From Adineta vaga (lineage: Eukaryota; Rotifera), in contig CP075492.1 of the NCBI GenBank assembly GCA_021613535.1, positions 20,274,001 through 20,338,000 on the forward strand: a DNA stretch of 64,000 nucleotides. The letters run 5' to 3'. How positions within the stretch are numbered: the first letter of the stretch is position 1; every line of letters begins with the position of its first letter. The position numbers and the translations under genes were made by a program. This document shows positions 1 to 11,007 of this stretch, in pieces. The notes under the pieces were generated by a model. It was not told the origin of the DNA. It saw only the letters and a program-made list of their open reading frames with translations, and made no database searches.

Positions 1-287
1 ATCTACCTTTTTTTCTTCCTTTATGAATATAACATCATCATCTACCTTTTTTTCTTCTTTTTCAATTATAGACGACTGACTTTTCTGTCCACAATACATA
101 CAACATTGAACGTTTTGTGGCAGAACAAACTGTGGTCCCAGAAATAAAACTGGAAGCATCATAGCTGGAATTGGAATTAGGATAGCAACTGGCGTATTCA
201 TCTACAATTAAAATATGTTAAGAGATGAAAAAAATATTTGAATAATATTACATGTTGGTCATTATTAAATGCAGTATTAGATGCCAT
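1..287 (-). CDS. small unknown protein, 3' end beyond window
   Basis: I do not recognise this protein. Exon 1 (287-252) encodes MASNTAFNNDQH. A 50-bp GT-AG intron (251-202) follows, and exon 2 (201-1) runs off the window. The predicted product has a short hydrophobic Pro/Ile/Leu stretch (VAILIPIPAMMLPVLFLGP), then a CCMYCG cysteine cluster, then a Lys/Glu-rich tail with two similar KEEKKVD segments. A TATA-like box lies about 125 bp upstream of the ATG. The splice signals and typical bdelloid intron length support a real gene; the function is unknown. Confidence 0.5.
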
Positions 288-410
288 TATGAAAGTTCGA
301 TTTGATGAATGAGGAAGAACTTTTTTTGTTTAGTTGATTCGAGAGAATAAGCACGTTGAGGTGATGTGAGAAAGTTGATCAAATGAAATGATGAATGCGT
401 TGAGCAAGCT

Positions 411-419
411 CTTTTTATA
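411..419 (-). promoter_or_regulatory. TATA-like box for the gene at 287-1
   Basis: The minus strand reads TATAAAAAG, about 125 bp upstream of the ATG at 287. It is the only good TATA match close to that start. The assignment rests on position alone. Confidence 0.35.
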
Positions 420-721
420 CTCGAAAATGAACTATGAGTCACTGTTAGGATACAGGTTATTTATCGTTCTATGGACATTTCCATATTCTCTTCTTTCGTT
501 CTTTCCCTTCTATGTATATGACGTTTGACATATGTATAGCTGGGACTTCTCCTATAGTTCTTAGTATGTTGGTTTTTTCCCTTTGATCGAAATATATATA
601 TGTCTAGCTCTCAGGAGAGAGTGCAGAGGAGAGCAAGTGACATTCTAAGTGTCACCCTTGTTAGCGATGATTCATGACTGTCAACGACTATGGCATAGAT
701 GCAAGGGGGAAACAGCGGACT

Positions 722-840
722 TTAAGCCCAAAAGTGTAAAAGTAGTTCACAGTACCTGAAAGTAGTTGAAAGTACCTCAAAGTACGCTCAAGTACCTTAA
801 AATACGACAAAGTATACCGAAATACATTAAAACCTTTGTA
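722..840. repeat. degenerate AAGTAC-rich short repeats
   Basis: About ten imperfect copies of an AAAGTACCT-like word follow one another. The same AAGTAC word fills the subterminal regions of the hAT element at 57574-60515, so this may be a relic of a hAT end. No gene is visible in 840-997. Confidence 0.35.
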
Positions 841-997
841 TTTGCGTTAAAGTGTTGTTAATCTAAAAAGAGATCAAAAGAATAGTGTAAGAAATCATAG
901 AAATAATGAAGTTGTAAGATAGAGACGGGCTTATTGTTCAACGACACGGTTAATAAATGATTAGTTAAACACAAAAATAGGTATGTATTATGTTTGT

Positions 998-1647
998 TAA
1001 TTATTCTCGGTCATTTGTTGTTTAACACGAGACAAACGATCACTGGATAACTTTGACGAATTATTAGATATGAACCAGCACGCGGTTTGTTTGTGTAGAT
1101 ATTTGATGTTTCCATTGATTTTAACTTTGAAATAAGATTGTCTCGATGCTGCATTGCAAGCATCAAGTATTCGTACACCATCGAATTCTGATTTCGTTGA
1201 ATTTAACGAATCCTACTCATCTTCACTGAGAGAATCATTATCAGACCCAATCTGACTTTCATCAGCAACTTCATCTTCAGTAAGATTTTTATTATCATCA
1301 TCTTCATTTTCTTCATCTAATCCAAATTCTTCATTAATATCAACTTCTATCGGCGAAGAATAATTAATCATTTTAGAATTTTTCTTTAATGTATCAAAAA
1401 TATATTGACTTAAACTATTAGTATTATCAAGATTAAATTTGCTTAATAAATCTAACATTCTTGATTGTTTCACGAGCCTTATTGATTCATCAAATGCATC
1501 TAATATTGTTTGTTCGATATCTAATGTATCAATTTCATCTAATTGAGAAAACGATGTGGACAAATAATTTTCATCTTTACGTTTGTGTTTGTGATGTAAT
1601 GGAAAAGATAACTCTTGTTTTGATGAATTGTATTTGGGCGTGACCAA
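998..1647 (-). pseudogene. unknown acidic-tailed protein, probably frameshifted
   Basis: Reading frame one (1647-1213, 144 codons) is hydrophilic and ends in a strongly acidic stretch. After its stop, a second frame (about 1210-998) stays open for some 70 codons and contains cysteines and the segment KLSSDRLSRV, which reads like a conserved domain. The two frames could only be joined by a 29-bp intron, shorter than any other in the window, so I favour a frameshift. I do not recognise the family. The first start is TTG or GTG-like, so the 5' end is uncertain. Confidence 0.35.
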
Positions 1648-2222
1648 CTGTTAGGATACCCCAATACTCATTCATTCATGTAGGTTCAACTATCTATCAG
1701 AAAAACGTGATTTTTCTATCACTTATACCATTTGTCGAATGCTATTGATCTGTAACTATTCGAGACACAGATATTGGTAAAAATGAGGATTACTAAGGAC
1801 ATCCTTATGATTATATGGTAAACATGCCTCACCTCGTATTTGTTAACGTACACCATTCTTCACTAGATATTTGTGACAACATTAGAAAGCGATAGGTTTC
1901 ATTATTAAGTAATTAATCAGAAAATACAAGTTATGATTGTATTCATCTACGAATAGGATGTTTTATTAACACATTCACCACGATTCGTTTTTCTCGAAAG
2001 AAAGTGTTCAAAATATCTATACCTGTCAGTTGGTAACTTCTAATAAATGCACGAAGTGACCTTTTCACTATCCTCTATGGGTTATTCATCATTCTCCTCT
2101 TCGTATAACCACATGCCATGAGTCAGAGGCTTTGACTCAGAGCGAAAATTTTGGTTTTTTCCTACTTATTTTGTATCTGTGATTTTGCCTATAAAAGCAG
2201 CCGAACTTTTCGAGTTATTTAC

Positions 2223-2952
2223 ATGTCGTTCGAAGAAACCGATACAGACAAGAGTGCTGGTTCACTTAGTGACCTAAGTTTGTTGAATGATGATCTGGAT
2301 AGAATGCACGTTGATATTGAAAGCTCCGTCGAAGAAGTAACTTCTGCTTCGGAAGATCATATGGTCAACCCTCTCGATTGTTATCGACATTTCATCACGG
2401 ACGAAATTATCGATCTTATGGTTCGTGAGACTAATCGATATGCAGAACAATACTTACGAGCCCATCAGATTAGCAGACGGTCCAAATATCGTCAATGGAT
2501 ACCAACCACTCGTGAAGAAATATTCAAGTACTTTGAGATTATTATTGAGATGGGTTTAGTGCCAATGCCGCAGCTGAATCACTACTGGAGCAGTAGTCAG
2601 TTGTACGGATTAGAGATTATTCGAAAGACTATGTCGAGAGAGAGAGAGAGATTCGAACTACTCCTCAACTTTTGGCATTTTTCGAACAACAATAAGGAGA
2701 ACTCAAATGAGGACAGGCTGATCAAGTTGAAACCACTCTCGGATCTACTGAAAGAGAGATTTTCATCAGTATATATGCCTGGCTCAGTCATTAGTATTGA
2801 CGAAACAATGATACCATGGCGAGACAGACTTTTATTCAGGCAATATATACCTGGTAAAGCGCACAAGTATGGTATAAAGATGTACAAATTATCGGCTACC
2901 AACGGATACACTTGGAATTATGTAATCTATACTAGTGAGCAAGATTCAACGG
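2223..2952 (+). pseudogene. piggyBac-like transposase, N-terminal two thirds, cut by telomeric repeats
   Basis: The product is a DDE transposase of the piggyBac/PGBD class. The ATG at 2223 starts an acidic N-terminus. The transposase body follows, including the segment SIDETMIPWRDRLLFRQY, which carries the first catalytic aspartate. The frame then runs straight into the (TGTGGG)n array at 2953 and the remaining catalytic residues are absent. A TATA-like CTATAAAAG lies about 33 bp upstream of the ATG. I could not define its left TTAA end. The break looks like a chromosome end healed by telomeric repeats, not an insertion, because no downstream half is seen beyond the array. Three other piggyBac-type sequences in the window are different copies. 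Confidence 0.8.
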
Positions 2953-3172
2953 CAGGTGGGTGTGGGTGGGTGTGGGTGTGGGTGTGGGTGTGTGTGTGTG
3001 TGTGGGTGGGTGTGGGTGTGGGTGTGGGTGTGGGTGTGGGGTGTGGGTGGGTGTGTGGGTGTGGGTGGGGGGGGGGGGGGGTGTGGGTGTGGGTGTGGGT
3101 GTGGGGTGGGTGGGTGTGGGTGGGTGTGAGGGTGTGGGTGTGGGTGGGTGTGGGTGTGGGTGTGGGTGTGGT
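2953..3172 (+). repeat. telomeric (TGTGGG)n-type array, about 220 bp
   Basis: The plus strand is a nearly pure run of GTGTGGG/GTGGG units with one run of G. TGTGGG is the known telomeric repeat of bdelloid rotifers. It abuts the truncated piggyBac on the left and a hammerhead-bearing repeat on the right. That is the order expected where a Terminon RNA, with its C-rich 3' tail, was copied onto a G-rich overhang. Confidence 0.85.
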
Positions 3173-3177
3173 CTAGC

Positions 3178-3222
3178 AGCCATGACGCGTTTCGATCCCG
3201 CTACAGATCTCATCAGATGGCT
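3178..3222 (-). ncRNA. hammerhead ribozyme 1 (type I, very short stem III)
   Basis: On the minus strand AGCCAT is followed by the core CTGATGA. Stem II is formed by GATC and GATC around an 8-nt loop. GAAA follows, then a minimal stem III (ACGCGT) ending in the cleavage triplet GTC, and ATGGCT closes a 6-bp stem I. All core nucleotides match the consensus. Cleavage is predicted between 3184 and 3183. It is the last hammerhead before the C-rich tail. Confidence 0.85.
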
Positions 3223-3393
3223 TCTCAGTCAAAAAAGATCAAAACTAGATTATTTTCAACTTAAAAAGTCAAAAACAACTTAGTTCAATCATTTTCGAAC
3301 GAAATACACTGTTATAAGTTAATTTAAATGATCAGAAATCATAGAAACCAACTTATAATGGTACTTTTCTGCTTGAGCAGTGTGTGTTCTAGC

Positions 3394-3438
3394 AGCCATG
3401 ACGCGTTTCGATCCCGCTACAGATCTCATCAGATGGCT
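3394..3438 (-). ncRNA. hammerhead ribozyme 2 in the tandem array
   Basis: Same sequence as the copy at 3178-3222, shifted by 216 bp, with the core CTGATGA and GAAA intact and predicted cleavage at 3400/3399. Confidence 0.85.
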
Positions 3439-3609
3439 TCTCAGTCAAAAAAGATCAAAACTAGATTATTTTCAACTTAAAAAGTCAAAAACAACTTAGT
3501 TCAATCATTTTCGAACGAAATACACTGTTATAAGTTAATTTAAATGATCAGAAATCATAGAAACCAACTTATAATGGTACTTTTCTGCTTGAGCAGTGTG
3601 TGTTCTAGC

Positions 3610-3654
3610 AGCCATGACGCGTTTCGATCCCGCTACAGATCTCATCAGATGGCT
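3610..3654 (-). ncRNA. hammerhead ribozyme 3 in the tandem array
   Basis: Third identical motif, again 216 bp on, predicted cleavage at 3616/3615. The repeat unit around it is partial and ends at about 3721. Confidence 0.85.
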
Positions 3655-3721
3655 TCTCAGTCAAAAAAGATCAAAACTAGATTATTTTCAACTTAAAAAG
3701 TCAAAAACAACTTAGTTCAAT

Positions 3722-4436
3722 CTTTCTTATAGTAAGTTCAATGTTAGCATTGCTATGAAGTAGGAAGAATTGTATACGTTTGATTAAATTTGAGGGTAGT
3801 TTTTGAATTGATTGATGCTGTTCTATGGTTTAGTCGATTTATTGCTGAGAATATTGATGAATGCTGACATGTGAACCGTTGGTGTTGGTTTCGATTTGTT
3901 TTATTCATTTTGCTTGAAATATTTGATGTAATTTGATGATGCATGATTGTAAAGGATTTATTGAATGGTACTTTTATGTGCTTTACGACACTAGCTTATT
4001 TTTTTTGTAAGCTGCAGTGCTATATCGTTGATCTTCATTGATTCTCGATTAAAGACTAGCATCCTATGAAAATTTGTTATATTGAAAATGTAGGGTGAAT
4101 CGTTATATACTGTTTTGTTTGTAGATTTGGTCGTCTCGATAGTGGTAGGGCACATTAGAAATCGATATATTCTTATAATCCTAAGATTTCGCATGAGTTT
4201 TAATGTTGGTATATCGAGAATTCAAATCAGTGTGCAATTTTTGTTTATAATGTTTTTTATGCATTCTATAGATATTAGTCACGTATAAACCGAAGAGGAT
4301 TTCTTATCATTGTACAGAAAGAAGAAACAGAACATTTGTTCTGGAAAAAATACCAAAGGAAAGAAATAAAAGAGAGAGAAGGAATATAAAGTCGAAGAGG
4401 CAGAGAATCTTTTTTTTCTTCATTCATAATAATAAA
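3722..4436. other. 3' non-coding zone of the Terminon, no gene seen
   Basis: AT-rich sequence with only short low-quality frames. No hammerhead, terminal repeat or convincing ORF is visible. Confidence 0.4.
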
Positions 4437-4919
4437 ATGCCTAAAGTAAGTCGACGTTCTCATCGATGTGGATTTAATCGTGCTGCTCCAAACGGAAGTA
4501 GTGGTGATGGTGCTCGTGGTGAAGCACCGATCAATGCTCAATACAAGAAGGTTCGTATTGAGCATAACAAGTTGGTGATCTTGTACGAACATCGTAAAGA
4601 CGATGATGGTCATGCAAGCTTTACTCGTTTACACATTAGTAGACGTGGAGCACTTGGTCCACCACCACCGCGACCACCACGAGCATCAGTAACAACTGCT
4701 GGAAATAATCAACAGCAGAATGGACATCAGGCAACAACCGTGGTCATTAACAATGATCATGGTGGTATAACACTCGATGTTTCATCGAGAAAAACGAACA
4801 TAATTCGTTGGACATCACTATCACGAATGGTGGTAGTTAATTTTTTTGTTTTTTTTCTGTTCTTTGTTCGTTATGCTTGTGCGCGTGGTAGTGCCGCTTA
4901 TCATTTTTGTATTAGTTAG
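4437..4919 (+). CDS. unknown 160-aa protein, antisense to the Terminon genes
   Basis: I do not recognise this protein. The ATG at 4437 opens a frame richer in GC than its surroundings. It has a basic N-terminus (MPKVSRRSHRCGFNR), a Gly/Ala patch, a Pro-rich stretch (PPPPRPPR) near residue 80, a Gln/Asn/Thr-rich middle, and a hydrophobic segment MVVVNFFVFFLFFVRY near residue 130. That hydrophobic end may be intron or UTR read through. It lies within the 3' zone of the Terminon but on the opposite strand, whereas all other Terminon ORFs are co-oriented. It could be a captured host gene or an accessory gene. Coding status is likely but not certain. Confidence 0.45.
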   Translation: MPKVSRRSHRCGFNRAAPNGSSGDGARGEAPINAQYKKVRIEHNKLVILYEHRKDDDGHASFTRLHISRRGALGPPPPRPPRASVTTAGNNQQQNGHQATTVVINNDHGGITLDVSSRKTNIIRWTSLSRMVVVNFFVFFLFFVRYACARGSAAYHFCIS

Positions 4920-5802
4920 TTTTTTTTGCAACACGTGCATGTGCTTTGTCTTCATTGAAGAATGAAGACATTCTAATTTTGTTTTGTTTTTTTCTTGTTT
5001 GATTTATTTTAATCCAGCAATAAATATGTTTCTTTCTTCAATATAAATTCTTATTATTTTCAATATCATTGAATCATATAAATGAATAGATGTTAATCAT
5101 ACCTTTTTGGCAGACTTGATAATAATAATTGAGATTGTATTTTGATTATCATAATGAAAGAATAAGATACATATTGTTTTTGGATATAGACAATATGATT
5201 CTCATCTAAAAGAAAGGAGAAAATATTTCATTTTCTTTACAATACAAAATATATTACTCTTGATAATTGATTGTGGGCCTCAATTATAATGAATCAAATT
5301 GATTGTCGACTTTTTAGATTTGCTTATATTGTGTTCGAACTACTGTTAAAGAATAAAACAATGAAAATAACAATTTATCATAATAGAAACTATTTACTCA
5401 ATAATTTTGAACATTACTTTTTGATTGGAATATTCTTTGAAAGATGGTTCAGAATCGTAAAAATGGATTTCGAATGAATTAAAACTAAGTTAAAATGAAA
5501 ATGACACTGTAACATAATCTATTTTTAAGACAAATTCCATAAAAAATAATTAAATTCATTGAAAAATTCAATTTAATTATGTTTTAATCGAATTTAGATG
5601 ATATTTTGCTGCATAATATATAGTATATTGAAGTAGTTTGTATTGTTGATCTAGAATAGAATAAAGAAATATATATTAGATTATATTTTCGAAATCAAAA
5701 ACGCCATAAGAAATGATCTATTAGCAAGAGAAACATAGAAATACTATTTCCATTGCATGAATAAATAGGATTAAATGAGAAAAGCATTAGTAATTTGTTC
5801 TA
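4920..5802. other. AT-rich spacer downstream of the RT gene
   Basis: Very AT-rich. A 68-codon plus-strand frame at 5271-5477 has no recognisable features and I do not call it. It probably contains the 3' untranslated part of the minus-strand RT transcript. Confidence 0.4.
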
Positions 5803-8800
5803 TCAATGTTTAGTTGATGAAAATTTCAAACGTTTGATTTTCATCTGTTTGTTCAATAGCATATATTGTTTTGGACGTTTATGAATCAACTCTTGCTTAC
5901 CATCTCGACGATTTCGATTGCCAACAACCATTCTAACTGCCATTGCCGGTGTATTCTGGAATACGTTTCGGTATAATTGATGCATATCTCTTTTGAACGA
6001 AGGAAATCGTTTTTCATGTGTATAATGAATAAAGAAGCGATCTTGCAAATGCATTACATTTTCACGCTTTGTAACTGTTGAATCATCTGGTTGTTCATCA
6101 TTTGCATCAGCTGAAGCTATACTTTTGGTCACTTGTGTTTGACGAATCGTGGGTTGAGCCAACATTTTCTGACGTAATAGGCAAAGTTGTGTCGTATCTG
6201 TGATAAGTGACGAAAAAGAGTTGATATTGATATATTCGAGCATATATTTATAGAATTTATCATTAATAAATGATGAAGAATAACTAAAATAGATTTTTCT
6301 GATGTAATTTCATTGATTTTGTTCTAATAAGGAACGAAATGCTTACCCATTATACAATAACATGAGTTTTATTTCTTTTTGTTCACAATGAAATGCCTCC
6401 AATGTTGATGAATATCGAATAGCTCGTGCCAAGGCAGTTTGGATAACGTTTTGGTATACATATGGATGATGATCGGATGTAAATGGTACCACATATGGTT
6501 CTGCACTTGGTTTATGATAAACTGATGTTAAAAGAACACCATCACTATTTGTTAGAACTATATCTAGAAATGGAAGACTTTGACTAATTTTATAATCTAA
6601 TTTAATATTTGGATGCCATTGATTTGCTTCATCTAATAGTTTTCTTAACTGTTGTTCAGATTTATTCCATGTCATGAAAACATCATCAATATATCTATAA
6701 GAATTATAATTAATGTTTCTATATTCTATGATAGATATATGTACCTGCCAAAGAATTCACTAGTAATATCTTGATAACGAACCAATTCCTTCTGCCATTT
6801 CCACATAAATATATTAGCTAATGTTAAAGTAAATGAAGAACCCATTGCACCACCTGTAGTTTGTTTATAGATTTTATGGCCATAGATAAAAGCATTTTCT
6901 TTAATTACTATTGAGGCCAACTTTCGAATGGTATCAAGTGCAATTCCTTTCACTTTTCGATAACCATGGACATAAAGAAATTCTACCAGAGTATTCAATG
7001 CTTCTTCCTGTGGTAACATAGTATATAAATTATGAATATCAAATGTACAGAATAAAGTTGATGGTTTAAACATGCTGGTTCTAATATATCTATTGATTCG
7101 TTTGATTAAATGGGCACCATCAATAATAGTAGTTGTATAACAATGTTTATCAAATATTGGACGAATAATCTTATCGAGAAAATTTGATATTTTTGTTGTT
7201 GGAGCACGAATTGTATTTTCAATCGGTCGAACTGGTATATTATTCTAAATACAAAAGATATAATTATTCCGAGATAGCTATTACTACACCTTATGTGTTT
7301 TAGGATTGAAATATAAATGAGCTAATTCACATTTGGTTCGATTAGGCATCATTTGTTCATATTGCCATTTTAAAACGAGTTTTTTTGAATAAAAAGTGTT
7401 AAGTAATTGAATAACTTTATTTAAAATTTCATTGAATGGATTCTCTGTTAATTCTATGAAGGCATTTGTATCAGAAAAGAACTTTTGACCTTTCTTTTCA
7501 AATTCACTTGCTAAACCAATATAGAAATTATGACCTTTATCAGTAAGACGTATAACAAGATGATTTTGTTGAATCTTCTTTCGGATAGATGCAACAGTTT
7601 GTGCTTGTTTATGTGCTTCGATACGATCTTTATATGGTATAGATGAAAAATAACATTGTTGAAGATAATCAAGAAGTTGATCAGAATATTCTTGAAAAAT
7701 AGACACTGTTCTTGGTATACGACAAAGTTTGACTAGATAATCTTGAACTTTAGTAAAAATATCGTTATGTTCATTTTTAATTATAGTTTCTTGTTGTTTT
7801 CGAGAACAAAGTGCACTTTGATTTAGTCGAATAAATGATGGACCTATAACAATTTGATTAATTCTAGTCAATGTCAAATCTCACTGAATGCAACAAATCT
7901 TACCTAGTTTTAGATAATTCCATTCACGTGTTGTAAATGGATTCGACATTAAATCGAGATAGGGTTCAGGTGAAACACCAATCCTATTCTTTGCTACAGA
8001 TGAACGTTGACGATTACGACGCAGTTTTCTTCGATATAATGTCATTCTATTCAAAATATCTTGTTTTAATTGACTGGTACGATACGTCATATACCGGTTA
8101 ATATCATTCACAATATTACCATTTGCTGTATATGTAACAGTTGATGCGACTGATGTTAATTCTTCTAATATTTGTTGATATTGACAATCATATTCTTGTA
8201 ATTTAACTTCATAGCTGGTTAAAAATAGATGTAACCATTGACGTTTTGCTTCCTGAATGATTTGTAATCGTTCATTTTTCAATCGAATATTTCTTTGTTC
8301 ATTATTCATGGTTATAGGCATAATAGGTGAAATAAAATTTTCCAAATGATCAAAATTGGGTGGTAAAAATTGACAGATGATTCGCATTTCTAGCATTAAT
8401 TGTTCTTCCCATACTTCTACTTGTCGTTGTCTTATTGTAATTAATTGATCTAGGATAACAGCAACTGGAGAATGAACAATTATAGTTTCATATAAGTTTT
8501 TCTGTTCCATATCAACCTTAAATTTAATCATTTGATTTTGATTTCTTTTCGATAAATATTTTCGTTCGAAATCAACATATTCTTTTAAACAACGATCAAT
8601 TCGATCAAAGGATATTGGCAGAATTGGACATAAGGTAGATTGTTCATATAATTTAATAGCATACTGTTCCATCATGCTTTTTAAGTGTGCTATATAATTG
8701 ATAAGATACTCTTGGCATATAACAAAATCGTTACTTTTTGCTATCAGATACAATTGTTTCTTTTTGTTTAAATATAAAAGAAAGAAAAATAATAAGAAAT

Positions 8801-9506
8801 TATCATGAATCAAATGCGTAACTTACTGGCCATTGATGTTGTTCACGTCCAATATTTAAATATAATTCCCATAATTCTATATCAGCTTTCAAACAATAAT
8901 ACCGATCCAATAGATCTAAGCGTCGATGAATAAATATTTGTAGATCTTTTTGTTTTACAGAATAATTTAACTTTTTGCTTAACATTTGAAAAAGTATTAT
9001 AGGTGACCGTTTCAGATACATTGGTCTTCTATAAATAGAAATAAGTATATATGTTATGAATAAATAATAAATAAATATATAAATATAAACCGATATTTCA
9101 TATTGATCGAAGGAATATTCTCCCTGATCATATGCATTTCTGCTGTGGATTTCTTATTGTCTATTTTCTTCTTTGTTGATTGAGCAACTGACGATGAACT
9201 AGTTGATTTTGATATTGCTGAAACCGAAGTTATTTCTTGTAATGATATATCTCGTTTCCTTTTATTTAAATTTGTTGGTATTGTTGTTATGGTATCAAAA
9301 ACAATACCATTCATAATATCTTGGATATAATCATTCATGCGATTATTTTGACTATTGATTTGTCTTCGTTCATTGATTAATTTTTCAATTCTAGATGATT
9401 TCATTCCACGTTTACGACATTTTCTTCGAAAGCATTGATTTTTTCGATTACCATGACATTTCTTTCGTCGTCGTCGTCGTCGTCGTCGTTCATTAGTAGT
9501 ATCCAT
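5803..9506 (-). CDS. Athena reverse transcriptase, 7 exons, 1118 aa
   Basis: This is a Penelope-like RT that copies the element RNA onto chromosome ends. Exons are 9506-9091, 9028-8827, 8759-7904, 7843-7290, 7244-6745, 6694-6347 and 6283-5803. They sum to 3357 nt with no internal stop, and each intron is GT-AG and 45-67 bp. Residues 1-40 are very basic with Cys/His (NERRRRRRRRKKCHGNRK). A long coiled-coil-rich region reaches about residue 490, then comes the RT start GPSFIRLNQ. Motif A is FCTFDIHNLY (Asp near 745), motif B TGGAMGS, motif C YIDD at 844-847, with an intron between R843 and YIDD. The thumb follows (near TALARAIRYSS). No endonuclease domain is attached. All catalytic aspartates are present, so the gene looks functional. 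Confidence 0.92.
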
Positions 9507-9659
9507 TTGTAGACTTTTGTTAGTATGGTTTAATAAATCTGAAATAAATGAAAAATCGATAAAATTTTGTTTAGAATAGAAATATGAATATATGAATGAT
9601 AGAATAGTTTGAAAGAAGAAACAAATTAGAAATGTTTTTGTATAATCAATCTCATCGTT

Positions 9660-10928
9660 TTACATATAGTTGAATTGGTTGCTGAAGATGAATTCATGTT
9701 TTAGTTTGTGGTTCAGGATAAAGTTGGCATATTTGACCATGTGTAATCGACGAGCTTCAATTGCTTTTAATGCAGCTTTATTATGTTTAATTTCGGATCT
9801 AGTAGGATCTTCCTTTGGTGAACCTATGTCTTGCTGATATTGAATTGTTTCTGCTAATTTGCTCTTCTGTTTATGATTTTCTTCGATTTCTTTGAAGATA
9901 ATATCTCTTTTGAGAGTTTGCAATCGGTTCATTTCGTCTGAGATAACGTCACTAGCTATTTCATTGACTGTTACATCATCTTGTGTACGTTTTATAAAGT
10001 AATCGATGTCATTTAATGTACGATGGATCGAATTAGGTGACAAACATGGTTGTAATGAATTAAGACGATATTGCAACAAAGCCGTTTCTCCTGCTATTTT
10101 CACTTGTGTAATTGTCATATCCCAAATACGTTCAGCTGCACGGGTCTAAAATCAAATTAAATACATAGAGACATGAAATACAATAAAGTTTATAGAGAAA
10201 TGTCTTACATATGTACTTTGTCGTTTTATCTTGAGAAACTGTTGAAGTAATTCATGATCGGTAACATCCAACTTTAAGCAGGCCTGTTTGAATTCAAATT
10301 CATCTCGTAATATTTTTTGTTTTTCTTCAACAAATGTAAGAATAGTAATGAAAATTCTGTATCTGTAATAATCTACGTCGTTGTCACCTTCATAATCCGG
10401 AAACTTTGCATATTCGAAATCATCAATTGCATTTCTAGCCTTTTCTTCATAGTATTGGATTCGTGCGAGATATTTTTCAATAGCTGCTTTAGATCGACCA
10501 TATGTTTGACAAATTGAGTACTTCTTTGCCAGATATTTTGTTACTTGACCATTCCAAATATTTTCCATTTTACCAAGATGATAATAATATTCCCAATGTT
10601 TTCTTTGTAGTTTCAAAAAAGAAAAGTGATCCAGTAATTTTGTATATTGACGAATACATTTTATTTTCTCGTCTTCATATACACGCCAATCAGTAGATTC
10701 ATGTTTATCAAAAGCATCGAATATTAAGTCCAAGAATACTGAATCAGGTATTGAATCATAGTTATAGAAGTAGTCCATGATTATCGAAGGTATTGACGTA
10801 GAATCATTTGATTTGCTTTTCTTTTTCTTTGTTTTGTTGACTAATGTTGATGAATCGACGATAATTTCACTTACATATGACGAAGTCGACTCGTGATCAT
10901 CTTGAAACGAAGCGTCGTTTATATCCAT
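9660..10928 (-). CDS. Terminon coiled-coil protein D, 2 exons, 401 aa
   Basis: Exons 10928-10209 and 10145-9660 sum to 1206 nt, with a 63-bp GT-AG intron. The protein is hydrophilic and largely helical, with Lys/Glu/Gln-rich coiled-coil stretches and no membrane segment. Its signature segment is TYGRSKAAIEKYLARIQYYE. The gene at 54092-52802 is its homologue in the second Athena (shared WNYFYELG/WEYYYHLG, YTYGRSR/QTYGRSK and the same intron position). In published Terminons such ORFs are treated as putative structural proteins; a role in an RNP is inference. It lies 150 bp upstream of the RT gene, in the same direction. Confidence 0.8.
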
Positions 10929-11007
10929 TTGTAATGATAATAAGAATGAGAACAATTTTCAAGTTTATCTGAAATAGATGGAAAAATTTTTAAAGAAAAA
11001 GTAATTC

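Larger units (their letters stand above)
3173..3721 (-). repeat. 216-bp tandem repeat, about 2.5 copies, each with a hammerhead ribozyme
   Basis: Units start at 3172, 3388 and 3604 with a period of exactly 216 bp and look almost identical. The third stops at about 3721. Each carries a minus-strand hammerhead at the same offset. Tandem hammerhead-bearing units of this size match the pseudo-LTRs of Penelope-like elements and also retrozymes, whose transcripts self-cleave into unit-length RNA. No ORF is present. Confidence 0.8.

Noticed and set aside
437-1660. Direct repeat CTGTTAGGATAC at 438 and 1649 as a target-site duplication
   Set aside because: A 12-mer repeat is expected by chance many times in 64 kb, and no inverted ends are seen inside.
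2932-3283. Long frames of Val/Gly/Cys or Pro/Thr/His across the G-rich array
   Set aside because: They are translations of the telomeric repeat in several frames; the upstream part belongs to the truncated piggyBac.
4275-4613. Minus-strand 112-codon frame
   Set aside because: Shadow of the better plus-strand frame at 4437-4919.
10317-10696. Plus-strand frames in the coiled-coil gene D
   Set aside because: Antisense shadows; the spliced minus-strand gene closes in frame.
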